A program made the position numbers and the translations under genes. The notes under the pieces were generated by a model, which searched no databases, was not told the DNA's origin, and worked only from the letters and a program-made list of their open reading frames with translations. Positions 47,226-58,670 of a DNA stretch of 64,000 nt are shown here, piece by piece. This DNA comes from Stenogyne calaminthoides (lineage: Eukaryota; Streptophyta; Magnoliopsida; Lamiales; Lamiaceae). Each line of letters begins with the position of its first letter. The stretch's first letter is position 1. The stretch spans positions 27,128,448-27,192,447 of the forward strand of contig JBBCBC010000026.1 in NCBI GenBank assembly GCA_037126765.1, given 5' to 3'.

Positions 47226-48076
47226 AACATGAATTTATTCCGGGCCCAAATCCACATGATGATATTGGCTATCATATATATATAATGTTGAAACAACTGG
47301 CCCATTTGTAATCTTAAAAATACTGAGCTTCCTTTATTACATTATAGACTTTGAATTACATTGTAGAGTATATTTACAAAAGGCCAAAATTCATATACAT
47401 CTTTATTCTGAAAATAATTCTAAGCTTCCTTATAATGGCGGTCAAACAATTGGCTTCCTATAATTGGGCCATCTTTATAATGTTAAAACGAATGGGCTTT
47501 CTATATTGTAGTTTTGAGTTACATTGCATAGTATGTTTACAAAAGTATAAAGCTAAATGTCACTAATGCCTATTAAATTTTATCCTTACGATGACGACGA
47601 GGGAATAAAAAAGAAAGAATGATAATGGTATAATTAAATTAAGATTTAAATTTGATCAATATGGAACTAATTACATACTTGTAATAAAATAATTACACGG
47701 ATCATATGTTAATCAAACTTAGTTCCCTTCAAAAAAAAGAAAACTAAATACTAAGTTAATGAATATTTATTTTAGCTTTGCATTTGCTTCGCCTCCCTTC
47801 GTATCAAGTTCTAACAAAAGACTAATTGGAATTAAACTCAATTCTTTTATGGTGTGATATTATTAGAATTGGAATGTTTACATATTCTTTCTAAAAGAAT
47901 TGATGACGGTTATTTAAAAATGATAATTCATTCTTGTGTAATATTAAGAGTAATAAATTCACATTAAAATAAATCATTTGTAGTGGACTATAAATCAGTG
48001 GAATTTGATTGTAAATGATGATCACCGTGAAAGATAAGAGAGTATAGAATTTGGTGAGCGCTTTCCTATGCTCAAT
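47226..48076. other. Intergenic sequence, nothing recognised
   Basis: AT-rich, with near-repeated phrases (TAAAATTCATATACATC, AACAATTGGCTTCCTATAAT) suggesting decayed transposon DNA around 47290-47560. No motif or end structure could be placed. Confidence 0.3.
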
Positions 48077-48317
48077 GTTGGTGTGGCGGAGGCCTAAGCG
48101 GTAAGACGGGGATCGTACGCTCGTGACCATGGGATACGAGATGTGGAGGTCGAGTCTGATGCTCAAATTGTTATTTATGATTTAGTTAGACCGAGATAGG
48201 ATTTGAGCTATGTGGGACGAGTGATACAGGATATTCTGGAGCTTGGGGCTGTGTTCGATAGAGTTACGTTTGCCTGGACTACGCGAATTGGTAATTTTGT
48301 AGTTCATCGTTTGACTT
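48077..48317 (+). pseudogene. RNase H-like (RVT_3 type) coding relic
   Basis: One frame from 48077 reads a degenerate plant-type RNase H-like domain with two in-frame stops: VGVAEA then stop, RDHGIRDVEVESDAQIVIYD, stop, then DILELGAVFDRVTFAWTTRI-GNFVVHRLT. The order (AEA...LA, RDVEVESDA, F.W..R.GN..VH.L) matches the second half of the RNase H-like domain found in plant LINE polyproteins and related proteins. It is a relic of a LINE or a captured domain with no intact gene around it. Confidence 0.6.
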
Positions 48318-49049
48318 TTTTTGTTTTTTTATGTGTTTCTCTTTTTTTATTTTGCCCACATTCCGAACAGTATTGTTACTACTGTTAAGGTCGATTTGTT
48401 GGTTCTCAATTAACTTTATTTTTTCCCTTAAAAATAATAATAATTATATTCATATATACATATTTAGCAAAATAAGAAAGAGAAATACAGCAGCGCCCCA
48501 CACAACATCCGTCATTGATTATATATTTGTGTCCAACAAGTGATAAATCACATTTAAAATCTTTGAAAAAAATAGGAGTATGTATTATATTTTCACTCAC
48601 TCTAATTTTAAATTGAATTTTTTTTTAAAAATAAATATTAATAAATTATAATAAATTGAGAAAAATATTTGAAATAAATATGCACGGAATAAATATTAAC
48701 AAATTAAGACTGAATGCGAAAAATCTTTAAAAAATTATGTGATATTTCCATAGAAATTGGCCTACATTTAGAAACCGCTGAATTTTCTTACCAAAATTAT
48801 TGTCAAATTAGGAAGCGAATATTTAAAATAAATATTAATAAATTATAACGGATTGAGAAAGATTGGCTGAATACATAATTTATTTCTCTTATCTCAATTA
48901 TCTACAAACATAAAATTTTATTTGAATTTTATAATGTGACGGAGTATAATTTGAACATTGATGTTTAACACTTTTGGATAAGAAGGTGCTAATTTTCGTT
49001 AGTGAATAATAACTCGTTTTATGTATGAGACCGTTTTACATGTAATTTA

Positions 49050-49469
49050 TGTTTAGTTATGAAGCCTGAGTGAAACAGGATGTAGGGCGCAGGAGGCGCT
49101 CGACCAGTGCTCGGTCGAGCGCCCCCTATCCACCGCCATGAGGGTGCTCGAGCTAGATAGTTGATCGAGCAGAATCGCTCGACCAAATGCCCTGGTCGAG
49201 CGATTTCGGAGGCCGAGACGCGGATTAGGGCTTCGGCCCAGTTTCATCTTTTAGGGTTTCAGTGTTTTGTATAAATACCCCCCTGACTCCCCCATTGTAT
49301 CTTGCACTACTTGCACTATCTTGTATGATCATACAAGAAAATAATAGATCTCTCTTGGCTTGGTAGTGCCCCCAGATGTAGTCAGTCTGACGAACTGGGT
49401 AACCAAATTGTTTGTTTCTTAATTTTTGTTTCCATTATTTTCTCCATAATTGCTATTTAAATCCTAACA
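49050..49469 (+). mobile_element. Solo LTR of the copia family seen at 1815-2221
   Basis: A 420-bp LTR runs from TGTTTAGTTATGAAGCCTGAG to ATTTAAATCCTAACA, flanked by an exact 5-bp duplication ATTTA (49045-49049, 49470-49474). It is the reverse complement of the LTRs at 1815 and 6662 (shared GACGAACTGGGTAACCAAAT, TTTCTCCATAATTGC). A TATA box TATAAATA lies at 49270-49277. The GCTCGACC/GGTCGAGC palindromic words are well kept at 49098-49202. No internal sequence is present. Confidence 0.88.
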
Positions 49470-49474
49470 ATTTA

Positions 49475-50002
49475 ATCATGAGTAATACTAACATTTCCAT
49501 ATAATGACGTGACGATCGTATTTTGTTTGATTCACGAGAATATATAAAAGACGGTTTAGTTGAATGATTTTTAGTTAAAATTGCACCAGTTAAACAATGC
49601 ATGTGACATGACACTCTAAAATTTAAATATCACAATAAAATCGAAGTGTAATTGACTAGTTAAGAATTCCATTTTTTCTTTTCTTTTTCCAAATTGAAGA
49701 TGGTGTATTATTGAAATGAACGAGTTGGTAGTGGATAAAGAAAGACAAATTGGCGTTACTTATTAATGTTGCATATAAAATGTGTGATTTAGGTGAGAAT
49801 AAGATTAAGGTTGGAATTATGTGGTAGGGTGGGACCCACAAAGATACGGGTCCATCCGAGCGGTCAATGCGGAGGAGCCTATCAACACTGGGGGCTTAGA
49901 TTGACGTACCCTGGGCGCCACCATTATTTTATCTTTAAAAGAAAAAAGGAAATTAAAAGAAAAACACCTCTACATTTCCCATTCCGCACGCGCTAACAAT
50001 AT
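49475..50002. other. Intergenic sequence with a GC-richer patch
   Basis: No gene. A patch at about 49823-49925 (GGGTGGGACCCAC...TACCCTGGGCGCCACC) is richer in GC than its surroundings and may be part of an unrecognised repeat. Confidence 0.3.
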
Positions 50003-50183
50003 GGATGTGTTTGACACAACTTATAAGCCTTTTAAAATAAATTATAAGTTGTTTATGAACTTATAAGTTAATTAATTTTATTTGATAAAATAAAATATAA
50101 AAATAAATTTTAAAAAAATAAGTTGTGATTTTTTAATTTATTTTACAAAAATTAAATAAGTTCTATCATATCTCAACACATCC
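50003..50183. mobile_element. MITE with GGATGTGTT ends
   Basis: The ends GGATGTGTTTGACA and ATCTCAACACATCC form inverted repeats over an AT-rich 181-bp interior containing CTTATAAGTT palindromes. To its right (50220-50730) is A/T-tract sequence ending AAACGGGCCCTTAG. The TIR-like words GTTTGG and CTTATAAG recur there, so a larger element of 50003-50727 is an alternative reading. Confidence 0.5.
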
Positions 50184-51710
50184 CGGCCCAAATTCAATCC
50201 AACCCAGGCAGTTTTTAGTTTTTGTGAAAAAAAAAATTGGAAAAAAAAATTATTTTCTGGGAAAAAAATATTTTTTTCTTGGAATATATATTTATTTTCG
50301 AAAAAAAATATTTTCGATTATTTTTGAAAAAAAAAAAAATTAAAAAAAATTCTGGAAAATATATATTTATTTTTGAAAAAAATATTTTCGATTCTTTTTT
50401 CTGAAAAAAATATTTATTTTAAAAAATAATTATTTTCTGGATTTTTTTTTCAATATTTTCGATTTTTTTCTGAAAAAAATATTAATTTTCGAAAAAATTA
50501 TTTTTTGCAAAAAAAATATTATTAAAAAAATCAAAAAAATTATATTAATTTTAAAATTAAAAATAATTTTTAAAAAATTACTATTAAAGAACTTATAAGT
50601 TTTATTAGGTAAACACTTTAACAACTTATAATCTACTTAAAATTTACATCTTATAAGCTCTCAAAACAACTTATAAAATGTTAGAGCTTATAAGATGTTT
50701 AAAATAAGCTTACCCAAACGGGCCCTTAGTCGCAAATAAAGTTATAATCAGACTAAGTCGTTGGCGAATTATTCGGGCTCAAAAGAGAAATATTCATTTG
50801 AACTTATTTAATAAATTTCATCAATGTATAAAAAAAGATTAATAGTATTCGATTTGTTCGCTCGTGAATAGGCTCGTGAGCTAGTTCAAATAAATTATAA
50901 AGAGTAACTTGATTTATAATTTTCGACTTTTCACATTAAATATATGTAATATATATAAAAATGTGGAATTAAATTTATTTAATTAAATAATGTTATAGGA
51001 CTTGGTAGAAATATAGTATGATTTTTAGAAACACATAGTTCTATCTTTATAGTTAATTGATACATAACTTAATTTAAAGTATATATTATAGAGCCCGTTT
51101 AGTTTTGTATAGACTTGATTAATAAGCTCGAGAAATCTCATGAATATTCGATAATCAAGCTCGAGTCGATTCGATAGTAAACAAATCAAGTTCAAACACT
51201 TTAAAAATTAGCGTAAGAAAATTGAAAGTAGCTATTTTAATGTTGTTTGTTTTAGATCAACTGTTTATTTTAAAAAATATTATAGTGAAAATATTTGATT
51301 AAATTAATTCTCATAATAGTTATATCCACGCACCTGTACTTTAAGGTTAATAAAGTTCTCGCCTCAAATTATGAGCTTAATATATTAGTATTGATGTTAA
51401 ATAATGAGCTATTTCACTCTGTTAACGAGCTAATCTTTCTTAAGCTATTTGCGTATTGTTAATGGATAAAAATGGACATATGATACTTCAATGAAGGTAA
51501 TAGTTATTTTAACTATAAATATCAATTGTGTATCATATGTAAAAGAAAAAGATGCTACTCTAATTCTTTCTTTGATTAGTGAGAGATTAGAAATTCATTC
51601 AACGGTGTTGTTGGTCTCTTAATCGAGTGAAATTCAAATAGAAGAATATGCATGAGTAATAGATATATATGTCAAAAGGGCAATTAAATTTTATTTCGTG
51701 AACAAGTCTT
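50184..51710. other. Low-complexity A/T-tract region and intergenic sequence
   Basis: Bases 50220-50620 alternate runs such as GAAAAAAATATTTTCGATTTTTTT and are self-complementary, so they could fold into long hairpins. The rest is ordinary AT-rich DNA without genes. Confidence 0.4.
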
Positions 51711-51714
51711 TATA

Positions 51715-51976
51715 CTCCTTCCGTCCTATTTTTTATTATCCGGTTACAGTAGACACGGAGATTAAGAAAAAATAGGAGATAATAATATTAAATGGTGTAA
51801 AGTGGGTTTGGTGGAAGAAAATAATAGTATTAAATGGTGTAAAGTGGGTTTGGTGGAGAGAAATAATAGTATTAAATTGTATTGAAAGTTGTTTTATTTC
51901 CTAAAAAGGAAATGACCAAACAAAATTAGGACGACTATTTACGAAAAATTGACAATTAAAATTAGGATAGAGGGAG
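51715..51976. mobile_element. Stowaway-like MITE, family a, second copy
   Basis: CTCCTTCCGTCCTATTTTTTATTATC...AAATTAGGATAGAGGGAG with flanking TA. It matches 8653-8923, including the internal AATGGTGTAAAGTGGGT repeats. Confidence 0.8.
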
Positions 51977-52054
51977 TAATATTTTAGGGGAACACACAAG
52001 GTTCAAACGTGCATTGTTCGGAAGTTTCTCCTTACATCACCCCTCACATGGCAT

Positions 52055-52197
52055 GCTATAAAAATTTATATAAGACAGTCTCATGCATGAGATGTGTATA
52101 ATTTATAATAAATCATATTAATTCATTCCAAAATATTAAAACATCAATGCCCAATTAATACTCAATTTCACCGTGAAACCATCTCAAGCAAGTGTGG
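52055..52197. mobile_element. MITE with TGAGAC-palindrome, copy 2
   Basis: Related to 32762-32894 and 55751-55893: AGACAGTCTCATGCATGAGA on the left, ACATCAATGCCC in the middle and CACCGTGAAACCATCTC on the right. Confidence 0.5.
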
Positions 52198-52739
52198 AAC
52201 ATTCTTAATTAGTGTTGGACACTTGGAGTTGACAACACGCGCTCATTGTGAGCGTGGGGAGTGAAGTGGAGATGCTGAAGTGAAAGGATACAGTGGTCCG
52301 CAATTCGTGCGCTTCTCATTTTTTTTATGAGAAACGATGCACCGACTCACTGCAATCTCACGTGCTCACGTGACTCCTTAATCGCATATTCGCTCCATTC
52401 TATTCTTTAATGTCATATTATTATACTAGTAATTATTAATATTAATTAATAATACAACTTGCTTTCTTTTAATTAATCTTTTTTTTTTGAACCAGTTTTA
52501 ACTAATCTTCTTATGTTGATGTTTCCTGAAATTTCTAGTAGTCCTTTGTTCCGAGCACTACATTCCCTTTGCAAACGTCGCACCCAAATCTCCTAAGCCA
52601 AAATGTGGACATTCAAATGATATTTCTTTTTTATTAATTAATACACTATAAATAAATTCATGATTTTATATATTTTTTTTACTTTTTTTAAGGACGGTTT
52701 CATTATGAGCTGAAACCCTATTTTAAAATTTATATATTA

Positions 52740-52976
52740 CTCCCTCCGTCCCAAAGATATATGCACGTTTACTATTTTTGCGTGTTTTTGCGAGCGAGTT
52801 TTTTATTAGTATTTGAAACGATAAAATAATTTTTAAAGATGCATGCAATAGATGAGAGGTAGATCTATAATACCCCTCTTTAAAAATTACTTTATCATTT
52901 GAAATACTAATAAACAACTCGCTCACAAAAACTCGACAATAAAATAGGTGTGCATATATTTATGGGATGAAGGTAG
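52740..52976. mobile_element. Stowaway-like MITE, family b
   Basis: CTCCCTCCGTCCCAAAGATATATGCACG...GTGTGCATATATTTATGGGATGAAGGTAG with flanking TA. The interior includes GATGCATGCAATAGATGAGAGG. An inverted-orientation copy is at 59049-59285. Confidence 0.75.
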
Positions 52977-53514
52977 TATTTCTTTAAAATATGATTCATA
53001 TAGAGTCATAAATTTATTGATCATATAATATACTGAAATACTCTTGTACAAATTTTATCTCACATTTTTTAAATTATTAAAACATCATGATTTTTTAAAT
53101 TTTATTTTTATAGTTCAATCACGAAATTACTTTCCAACAACTTAATTTTAGGGTCACCATTGATATTACAAAATTAAAATGTTATGGTATTCATTAGAAT
53201 ATCTCAAAGGTAAAGTCTCACATATATTTATGCATCATTGTAATTTAAGCATATTTTTAAACCATTAACGTATTTACACCAATTAATTTGGACATATTTT
53301 TGACATGTCCTGGTGCACAGCATGTTCAGTAATGTGTCACATAACTATTACATGGGCTTCCACAACATACAAATTCTAATGCTTTGCTCCTTATTTCGAC
53401 CTAGTTTTCTTTAGTTCAAATCTCTCTTGAATGGAAGATGAAACTTCGAATAAGAAGAAATTCTAAAATATTCACGAGCAACATTCTTGTGAACCAAGTA
53501 TATACATAAAACCT

Positions 53515-53670
53515 ATCAGTATTGTATACAATCTGCACGAAAAACTATTGTTTAAAAATGTTTTACTAAAATAGTGATAGTCTTAATACATAATACTAAT
53601 AACTTTTAAATATAACAATGATATTAAAAAAATATAATTCACCGTAAACTCAGTTTACACAAAAAATTTA
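53515..53670. repeat. Palindromic ATAGTGATAG element, copy 4
   Basis: CTATCAGTATTGTATACAAT on the left, AAATAGTGATAGTCTTAATAC in the middle and CCGTAAACTCAGTTTACAC on the right. Decayed relative of the copies near 44150 and 45280. Confidence 0.4.
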
Positions 53671-55285
53671 TCATATTATTAATGAAGGGTACACTCTCCA
53701 TTAGAAAAAAAAAAGTGAGTTTCATGTGCGTTCAGGTGCACGTTGCATTATTCAATATAAATAAATTATATTTTTTAATATATTAAGTTGTATAATTAAA
53801 AAATACATATAATACACTTAAATGCATACCAGACTTGGGCTTTGGAAAATGCATTCCTATAAATATCCAAGTAAGTGTAAATATTTTTAAGTAGACACCT
53901 TTTGTTGTTGCAACGTATGGGCATATTCTTATTTAATGAATATACAAACAGAAACACAAAAACAAGTTGGCAATAAATTGGAGCTAGCTTTTAGCAAAGT
54001 GTGACATCAAATTTTGCTAAAATGAGTGGGCAGAGAGAGAGAAAAGTCAGAAAACTGCCTTAGCCTTGAAGCTAGGTTTGGCAAAATTAAAAAGAGGAGT
54101 GCCCCAAAAATCTGAATTTTCTGACTTAAACTCTAGTCTAAACTATGACCGTACAAATAAAATTATGATTACCCACAAGTTTTCCATCTGACATTTAATA
54201 ATAATTTTATAATAAGATACTAATAATCTTATTTTTTTTAATATTATGCGTTCAGGGTCTCCTACTAGCTTTTTGACTGGCAAAGATTCTGTTGAAATCT
54301 GTTTAAAATGCCTATAATTTTGTACCTCCATGCTCTTTGTCTAGAGATAGAGCCAACACCTATTTATCTAGATCATAGTATGTGTAAGCCCACAACATAT
54401 ATTGTTGACTGATGCATTGAAATAAAAAATGATAAATTGGGTGTAACACGAGGTGGTTGTTCTATTTCAAGACTATTATTTTAGTTTAATGCATTTTGAA
54501 AATGTAAGTTAGATAATAATAAGAAGAAAAAGTTATAGGGAGAGGGGGTGAGGTTTAACAGTACATAAAATTACGTTAATTGTAATAAATTTGGTCAAAT
54601 ATGGATAACTCGAGTGGTTAAAGTTTCATTATTTAAGATCCCGACGTCGTGGGTTTGAAAAAATGATAGAGAAAATTTATTCTCTCTTTTGGTGGTTCTC
54701 CTCTCGTGGTGGTTGCGATTTCAATTGCGATTCTGGGTTACAGTTTCGGGTGGTCCCCCTCTTGCGATGGTTGTGGTTTCGATCTATAGCGAGACGAAAA
54801 TATGTCATATGTGCTTAGTGGTAAAAAGAACTATTGTAATTAATTATCTTTAAAAATAAAATTAAAAAACAAATTTGACATGACCAAAACTGAAATTTTA
54901 CTTTGATATTTTTCAATTTTAACATTAAAAGATAAAAATCAATCACCATTGCAGCTCGAATTACCAATGCAGTTTTTTTGGTGATCTTATAATTGTTCAC
55001 ATTTTTTTGGAGTATGTCATTCGTCATATCAATATTATCACAGGTGCCAAATCCACGTCATTTTGATCTTTTTATTTAACTTGATTTATGTGAATAAACG
55101 ACATCATATTGGATTTGTGGGAAATAATTTCAAAAAATAAAATTTGCTTGTAAGATTTTGTTACTTAAAGAATTAAAATATTAGTAATAAGTAATATTAG
55201 TGATGTAAGAAATTTTAATATATAATGTGCCGTGGTGGCTAGGTTATTTACTACAAATAATTAAGGTTCTAAGGCATGTACCTTC
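53671..55285. other. Intergenic sequence without recognised genes
   Basis: AT-rich. A GC-richer patch at about 54600-54800 (TGGATAACTCGAGTGGTTAAAG, later GGTGGTTGCGATTTC) faintly resembles a tRNA-like repeat, but box B is not convincing. Confidence 0.3.
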
Positions 55286-55513
55286 TATGGAGGGAAATTA
55301 AATAAACGAATTAATTCTGCATCTTTTTATAAACTTGAACTTTTAGATGAGAGAAAATTCTTTCATGGTATCAGAGCATTTGACTCAACCCAGATTCTGA
55401 GTTCGATTCTCGTGAAAAGTACTTCATTCATTTAAAATTGTCCACTCGTAAGAAAAAATGACTTATACAACTCTCTACAAATTCGAACTTTTAGATAAGA
55501 CGAAAGTCTTTCA
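55286..55513 (+). mobile_element. TRIM retrotransposon, copy 1
   Basis: Miniature LTR element of 228 bp. The left LTR (55286-55365) is 80 bp, followed directly by the tRNA-Met primer site TGGTATCAGAGC (55366-55377). The right LTR ends TCTTTCA at 55513. A 5-bp duplication CCTTC flanks it (55281-55285, 55514-55518). The two LTRs share TTCGAACTTTTAGAT-like cores. No coding sequence. It is a relative of 58294-58670. Confidence 0.8.
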
Positions 55514-55590
55514 CCTTCATTAGGAAGAAAAAATGTCTTCACACATCTAGGACATAACACTTGTTGAGATGATTTTGCGAATTTTAATAA

Positions 55591-55614
55591 ATATATATAT
55601 ATATATATATATAT
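55591..55614. repeat. (AT)n microsatellite
   Basis: About 12 AT units in a row within AT-rich DNA. Confidence 0.9.
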
Positions 55615-55729
55615 GAACCCTTAAAAATTTACGAAATTTTTAGACTTGAGTCGATCGATTCATTCAACTCAAGAGTAGCACGGCCTGGTATCACCCAACC
55701 CTGGGAAAGTTTATTACTAGGACTTACAT

Positions 55730-55752
55730 TATATATATATATATATATATAC
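55730..55752. repeat. (AT)n microsatellite
   Basis: About 11 AT units immediately left of the TGAGAC-palindrome MITE copy at 55751. Confidence 0.85.
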
Positions 55753-55893
55753 TGATAAAAATTCATATGAGATGATGTCATGCATGAGACATGATTAACT
55801 TATCATAAATCACATTCATTTCTCCCAAAATAATAAAGAGTCAATGCCCAAATTATACTCCATTTTACTGTGAGACTATTTTATACAAGTGTG
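55751..55893. mobile_element. MITE with TGAGAC-palindrome, copy 3
   Basis: Starts CTGATAAAAATTCATATGAG, contains GTCATGCATGAGAC and GTCAATGCCCAAATTATACTC, and ends near TATACAAGTG. Third member of the family at 32762 and 52055. Confidence 0.55.
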
Positions 55894-56341
55894 TTTCATA
55901 ACTAATTTTTGGAGTCACGATATGAATAGATTTAAGGGGGATTCAATTAGAATTAATATTGAAATTAAGAATATATATACAACACAAAAACCAAGTAATA
56001 AAGATGTTCTAGTTGAGAAACTTTGTTTAAAGTGTTACTAATAATAGATCAAAGTAGTTGTTTTCCTCGAAATGTAGTGTCATCATCATTATGCAGTAAA
56101 GGTGAAGGATTAGAAGGACTAGTTCTACATTAGATTCCTAATCAAGTAATAAAAAATAAAATAAAATCTAGAATACAGGATTAATGTAAAAATAATAGAG
56201 TACCATTTTGGAGGCATTCTAGGTGGGTGGATGTATTTCAGGTCAGAGTGAAGCATTATTAAAAGTAACAGTAGCATACACTAAGGTAGCTTTTCTTCTT
56301 GCAAAAATTTGCGTACACCCGTTGCAAGCTGTATATATATG

Positions 56342-56989
56342 TAGGGGTGGAAAATTTATCGAAAATACCGGTATAACGATTTATTGTCGAAAATATATCG
56401 AATTTATCGTAATTTTCGGTACGATATGGTACCGTATCGGAATTTTCGGTACGATAACGGTATAAATTTTCAAAAGTCCTGATATACCGGTATATTGAAT
56501 ATATACCGATATACCGATACATTGGATATATACCGTACCATATTTAGAAAAATATATAATAAATTTTATTTTTTAATTTAATTAATATATTGGATATATG
56601 CCGTATATTGAAAATTTATCCTTTTATTTTGAATTGTCTATATAGGTTTCCTGATTCAAGCTGAAATTTAAAATTCGTATAATTTTTTTGAGTGTTCCAA
56701 TAGTTAAAAAAACCAGTCTTTAATTAGATATATGTTAAGAGATTATTATTCAAAAAATATAGATTTTTTAAATAAATAATCAAAGTATCGTTAATTCGGT
56801 ATGAAACTAATACCGTTAATTCGGCATGTACCGAAAATTTTGGTACGGTGCGGTATACCAAAAATTTCGGTATGGTATACGGTATGAGATTTTAGCATAT
56901 CAAAATTACGGTATATCGAACTTCGGTACGGTACGGTATGAATTTTCACATATCGTAAATTACGGTACGGTATGGTATGCCACCCCTTA
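56342..56989. mobile_element. hAT-like non-autonomous element rich in CGGTACGGTAT words
   Basis: The ends TAGGGGTGG and CCACCCCTTA are inverted repeats of hAT type. Both sides carry dense arrays of CGGTAYGRTA / TACCGTAYCG words, about twenty in 650 bp, which could be subterminal transposase-binding repeats. The flanks are TA-rich, so an 8-bp duplication cannot be assigned with confidence. No coding frame. Confidence 0.65.
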
Positions 56990-57589
56990 ATATATAATTA
57001 ATTCGTTATTTTTTTAATATTAGTCATTTAAAAAAAAGTTATTAGAATCTATTTTTTTTTTATTAGTAAGAGATCTCATTTTCTCGATCTCAAAATTGAT
57101 TTGATTATCGAGTGATTTTAATAATGAGTAATATGAATTACGTGCCTAATGTCTTGTCCAATCTAGCTATTTTTTTTTTAAAATCCTAAAAGTTTTTTGA
57201 GTATTACAGGAGGTATGACTAAATTTATTTAAAAGAACTTATAATATTTTAAAAATATGTTCTCGCAATATTTGAACGACAACAAAAAAAGGATTTCAAT
57301 ACAAATGTCCGAGAAGTGATGAATTCGAATAATTTATTCTACCCAAAAAAAAAAAGTAGCAAAAGAAGAATTTTTATGTGTAACAGACTCATACTTGACA
57401 CATGAGTTATATAATACTTGACACATGAGTTAAAAGAATTCTCCTATAAAATATAATTAAATTAAAATTCATAAACACATGAGTTATATAATATAGTAAA
57501 TGAGACCTTAAGTATAATTGTACTAGACACTCTCATACAAGTTTCATCTAATAAGAATTACAAAGTTTTTTTAATAGACAAAAATTTGT

Positions 57590-57805
57590 ATGAACTAGTT
57601 CATTGCGAATTCAATTTTTTTAGTATCACTATAATGTATAAAAATTAGCACTGTTATGCATACAAATTATTATTGATATGCACAAAAAATTTCATTGTTT
57701 AAAAAATATTTTATATTTTTAAACGGTAAATTTTTTTATACATAACAATAATAATTTTTATACATAATAGTATAGAGTTTATGTATAAACCTGGTTCATA
57801 GGAGT
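57590..57805. repeat. Palindromic ATAGTGATAG element, copy 5
   Basis: TTTGTATGAACTAGTTCATT on the left, arms ATCACTATAATGTATAAA and TTATACATAATAGTATAG, and TATAAACCTGGTTCATAGG on the right. It is the longest well-kept copy of the family. Confidence 0.5.
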
Positions 57806-57841
57806 GATACTCTTTTTAGTAGAAGCAATGATTAATATATA

Positions 57842-58039
57842 CTCCATTTGTCCCGTGATTACTGCAATACTTGTCTTATTTGAACGTCCCAACATTACTG
57901 CAACACTCCTAAAATGAAAACAAACATAATATAATACACTCACAACACTCTTATTTTATTTCATTCAAACTCACTAAAACACACTTTACTTGGTTTGCGG
58001 TCCATTTTTTGTGTTACAATAATCTTGGGACGGAGGGAG
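57842..58039. mobile_element. Stowaway-like MITE (198 bp)
   Basis: CTCCATTTGTCCCGTGATTACTGC...AATAATCTTGGGACGGAGGGAG with flanking TA. The left arm repeats ATTACTGCAAYACT twice. Confidence 0.75.
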
Positions 58040-58293
58040 TATTTAAAATAAGGTGGTAGTAATTTGCAATGCTAAATGATCAAGCATCTAACTCCAAGGT
58101 TTGATCAAGCGGTGTAGACTTGAAATTTAGGAATATGCTCCTCTATAGGTTTTAATTTTGAAACCTGTTAAGTGCGATCAACTCTTGAAGTGGATTAGTT
58201 CATATAGAGTTTCGTTCTGGCTTGAAATGGAACCCTTGGATAACGATCGTTCTGATCTCCTGCATTAGTCGATCTTTGAGTCGAGTATCGAGT

Positions 58294-58670
58294 TGTTGAG
58301 GGAAATTAAATAAATGAATTGATTATCACCTTCTTTACAAGTTCGAGCTTTTAGATGAGACATAATTCTTTCTTGGTATCAGAGCTTAGGCTCGCACAGA
58401 TCCTGTGTTCGATTCCTATGGAAGCACTCCACCCATTTAAAGTGTCCATTCGTTGGGCCTCCTCCCCAGAGGGCAGAAACAATGATTCGGCCGATTCCTA
58501 TGGAAACACTCTACCCATTTAAAATGTCCACTTGTTGGGTCTCCTCCCCAGATGGCAGAGACAATGATTCGATCAACGAGTGAGAGGGAATGTTGAGAAA
58601 AATTAAATAAATAAATTTATTTTCACCCTCCCTACAATTTCGAGCTTTTAGATGTGACGATTTTTTTTCA
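58294..58670 (+). mobile_element. TRIM retrotransposon, copy 2
   Basis: A 377-bp miniature LTR element. The left LTR starts TGTTGAGGGAAATTAAATAA at 58294, and the primer site TGGTATCAGAGC lies at 58374-58385. The right LTR is 58591-58670 (TGTTGAGAAAAATT...TTTTTTTTCA, 80 bp). The 5-bp duplication is CGAGT (58289-58293, 58671-58675). The interior holds two near copies of a segment (CCTATGGAA-CACTC-ACCCATTTAAA..GTCTCCTCCCCAGA), so it is partly duplicated. No coding capacity. Confidence 0.85.

Noticed and set aside
48077..48330. A tRNA-derived SINE (A-box-like TGGCGGAGGCCTAAGCGG and a T-rich tail)
   Set aside because: The same bases read as an RNase H-like domain in one frame over about 80 codons, which explains the sequence better. 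The B box is not convincing.
54593..54800. SINE-like sequence (TGGATAACTCGAGTGGTTAAAG, later GGGTTTGAAA)
   Set aside because: The A-box-like part is suggestive, but the B box is degenerate, there is no second copy in the window and no target duplication was found.
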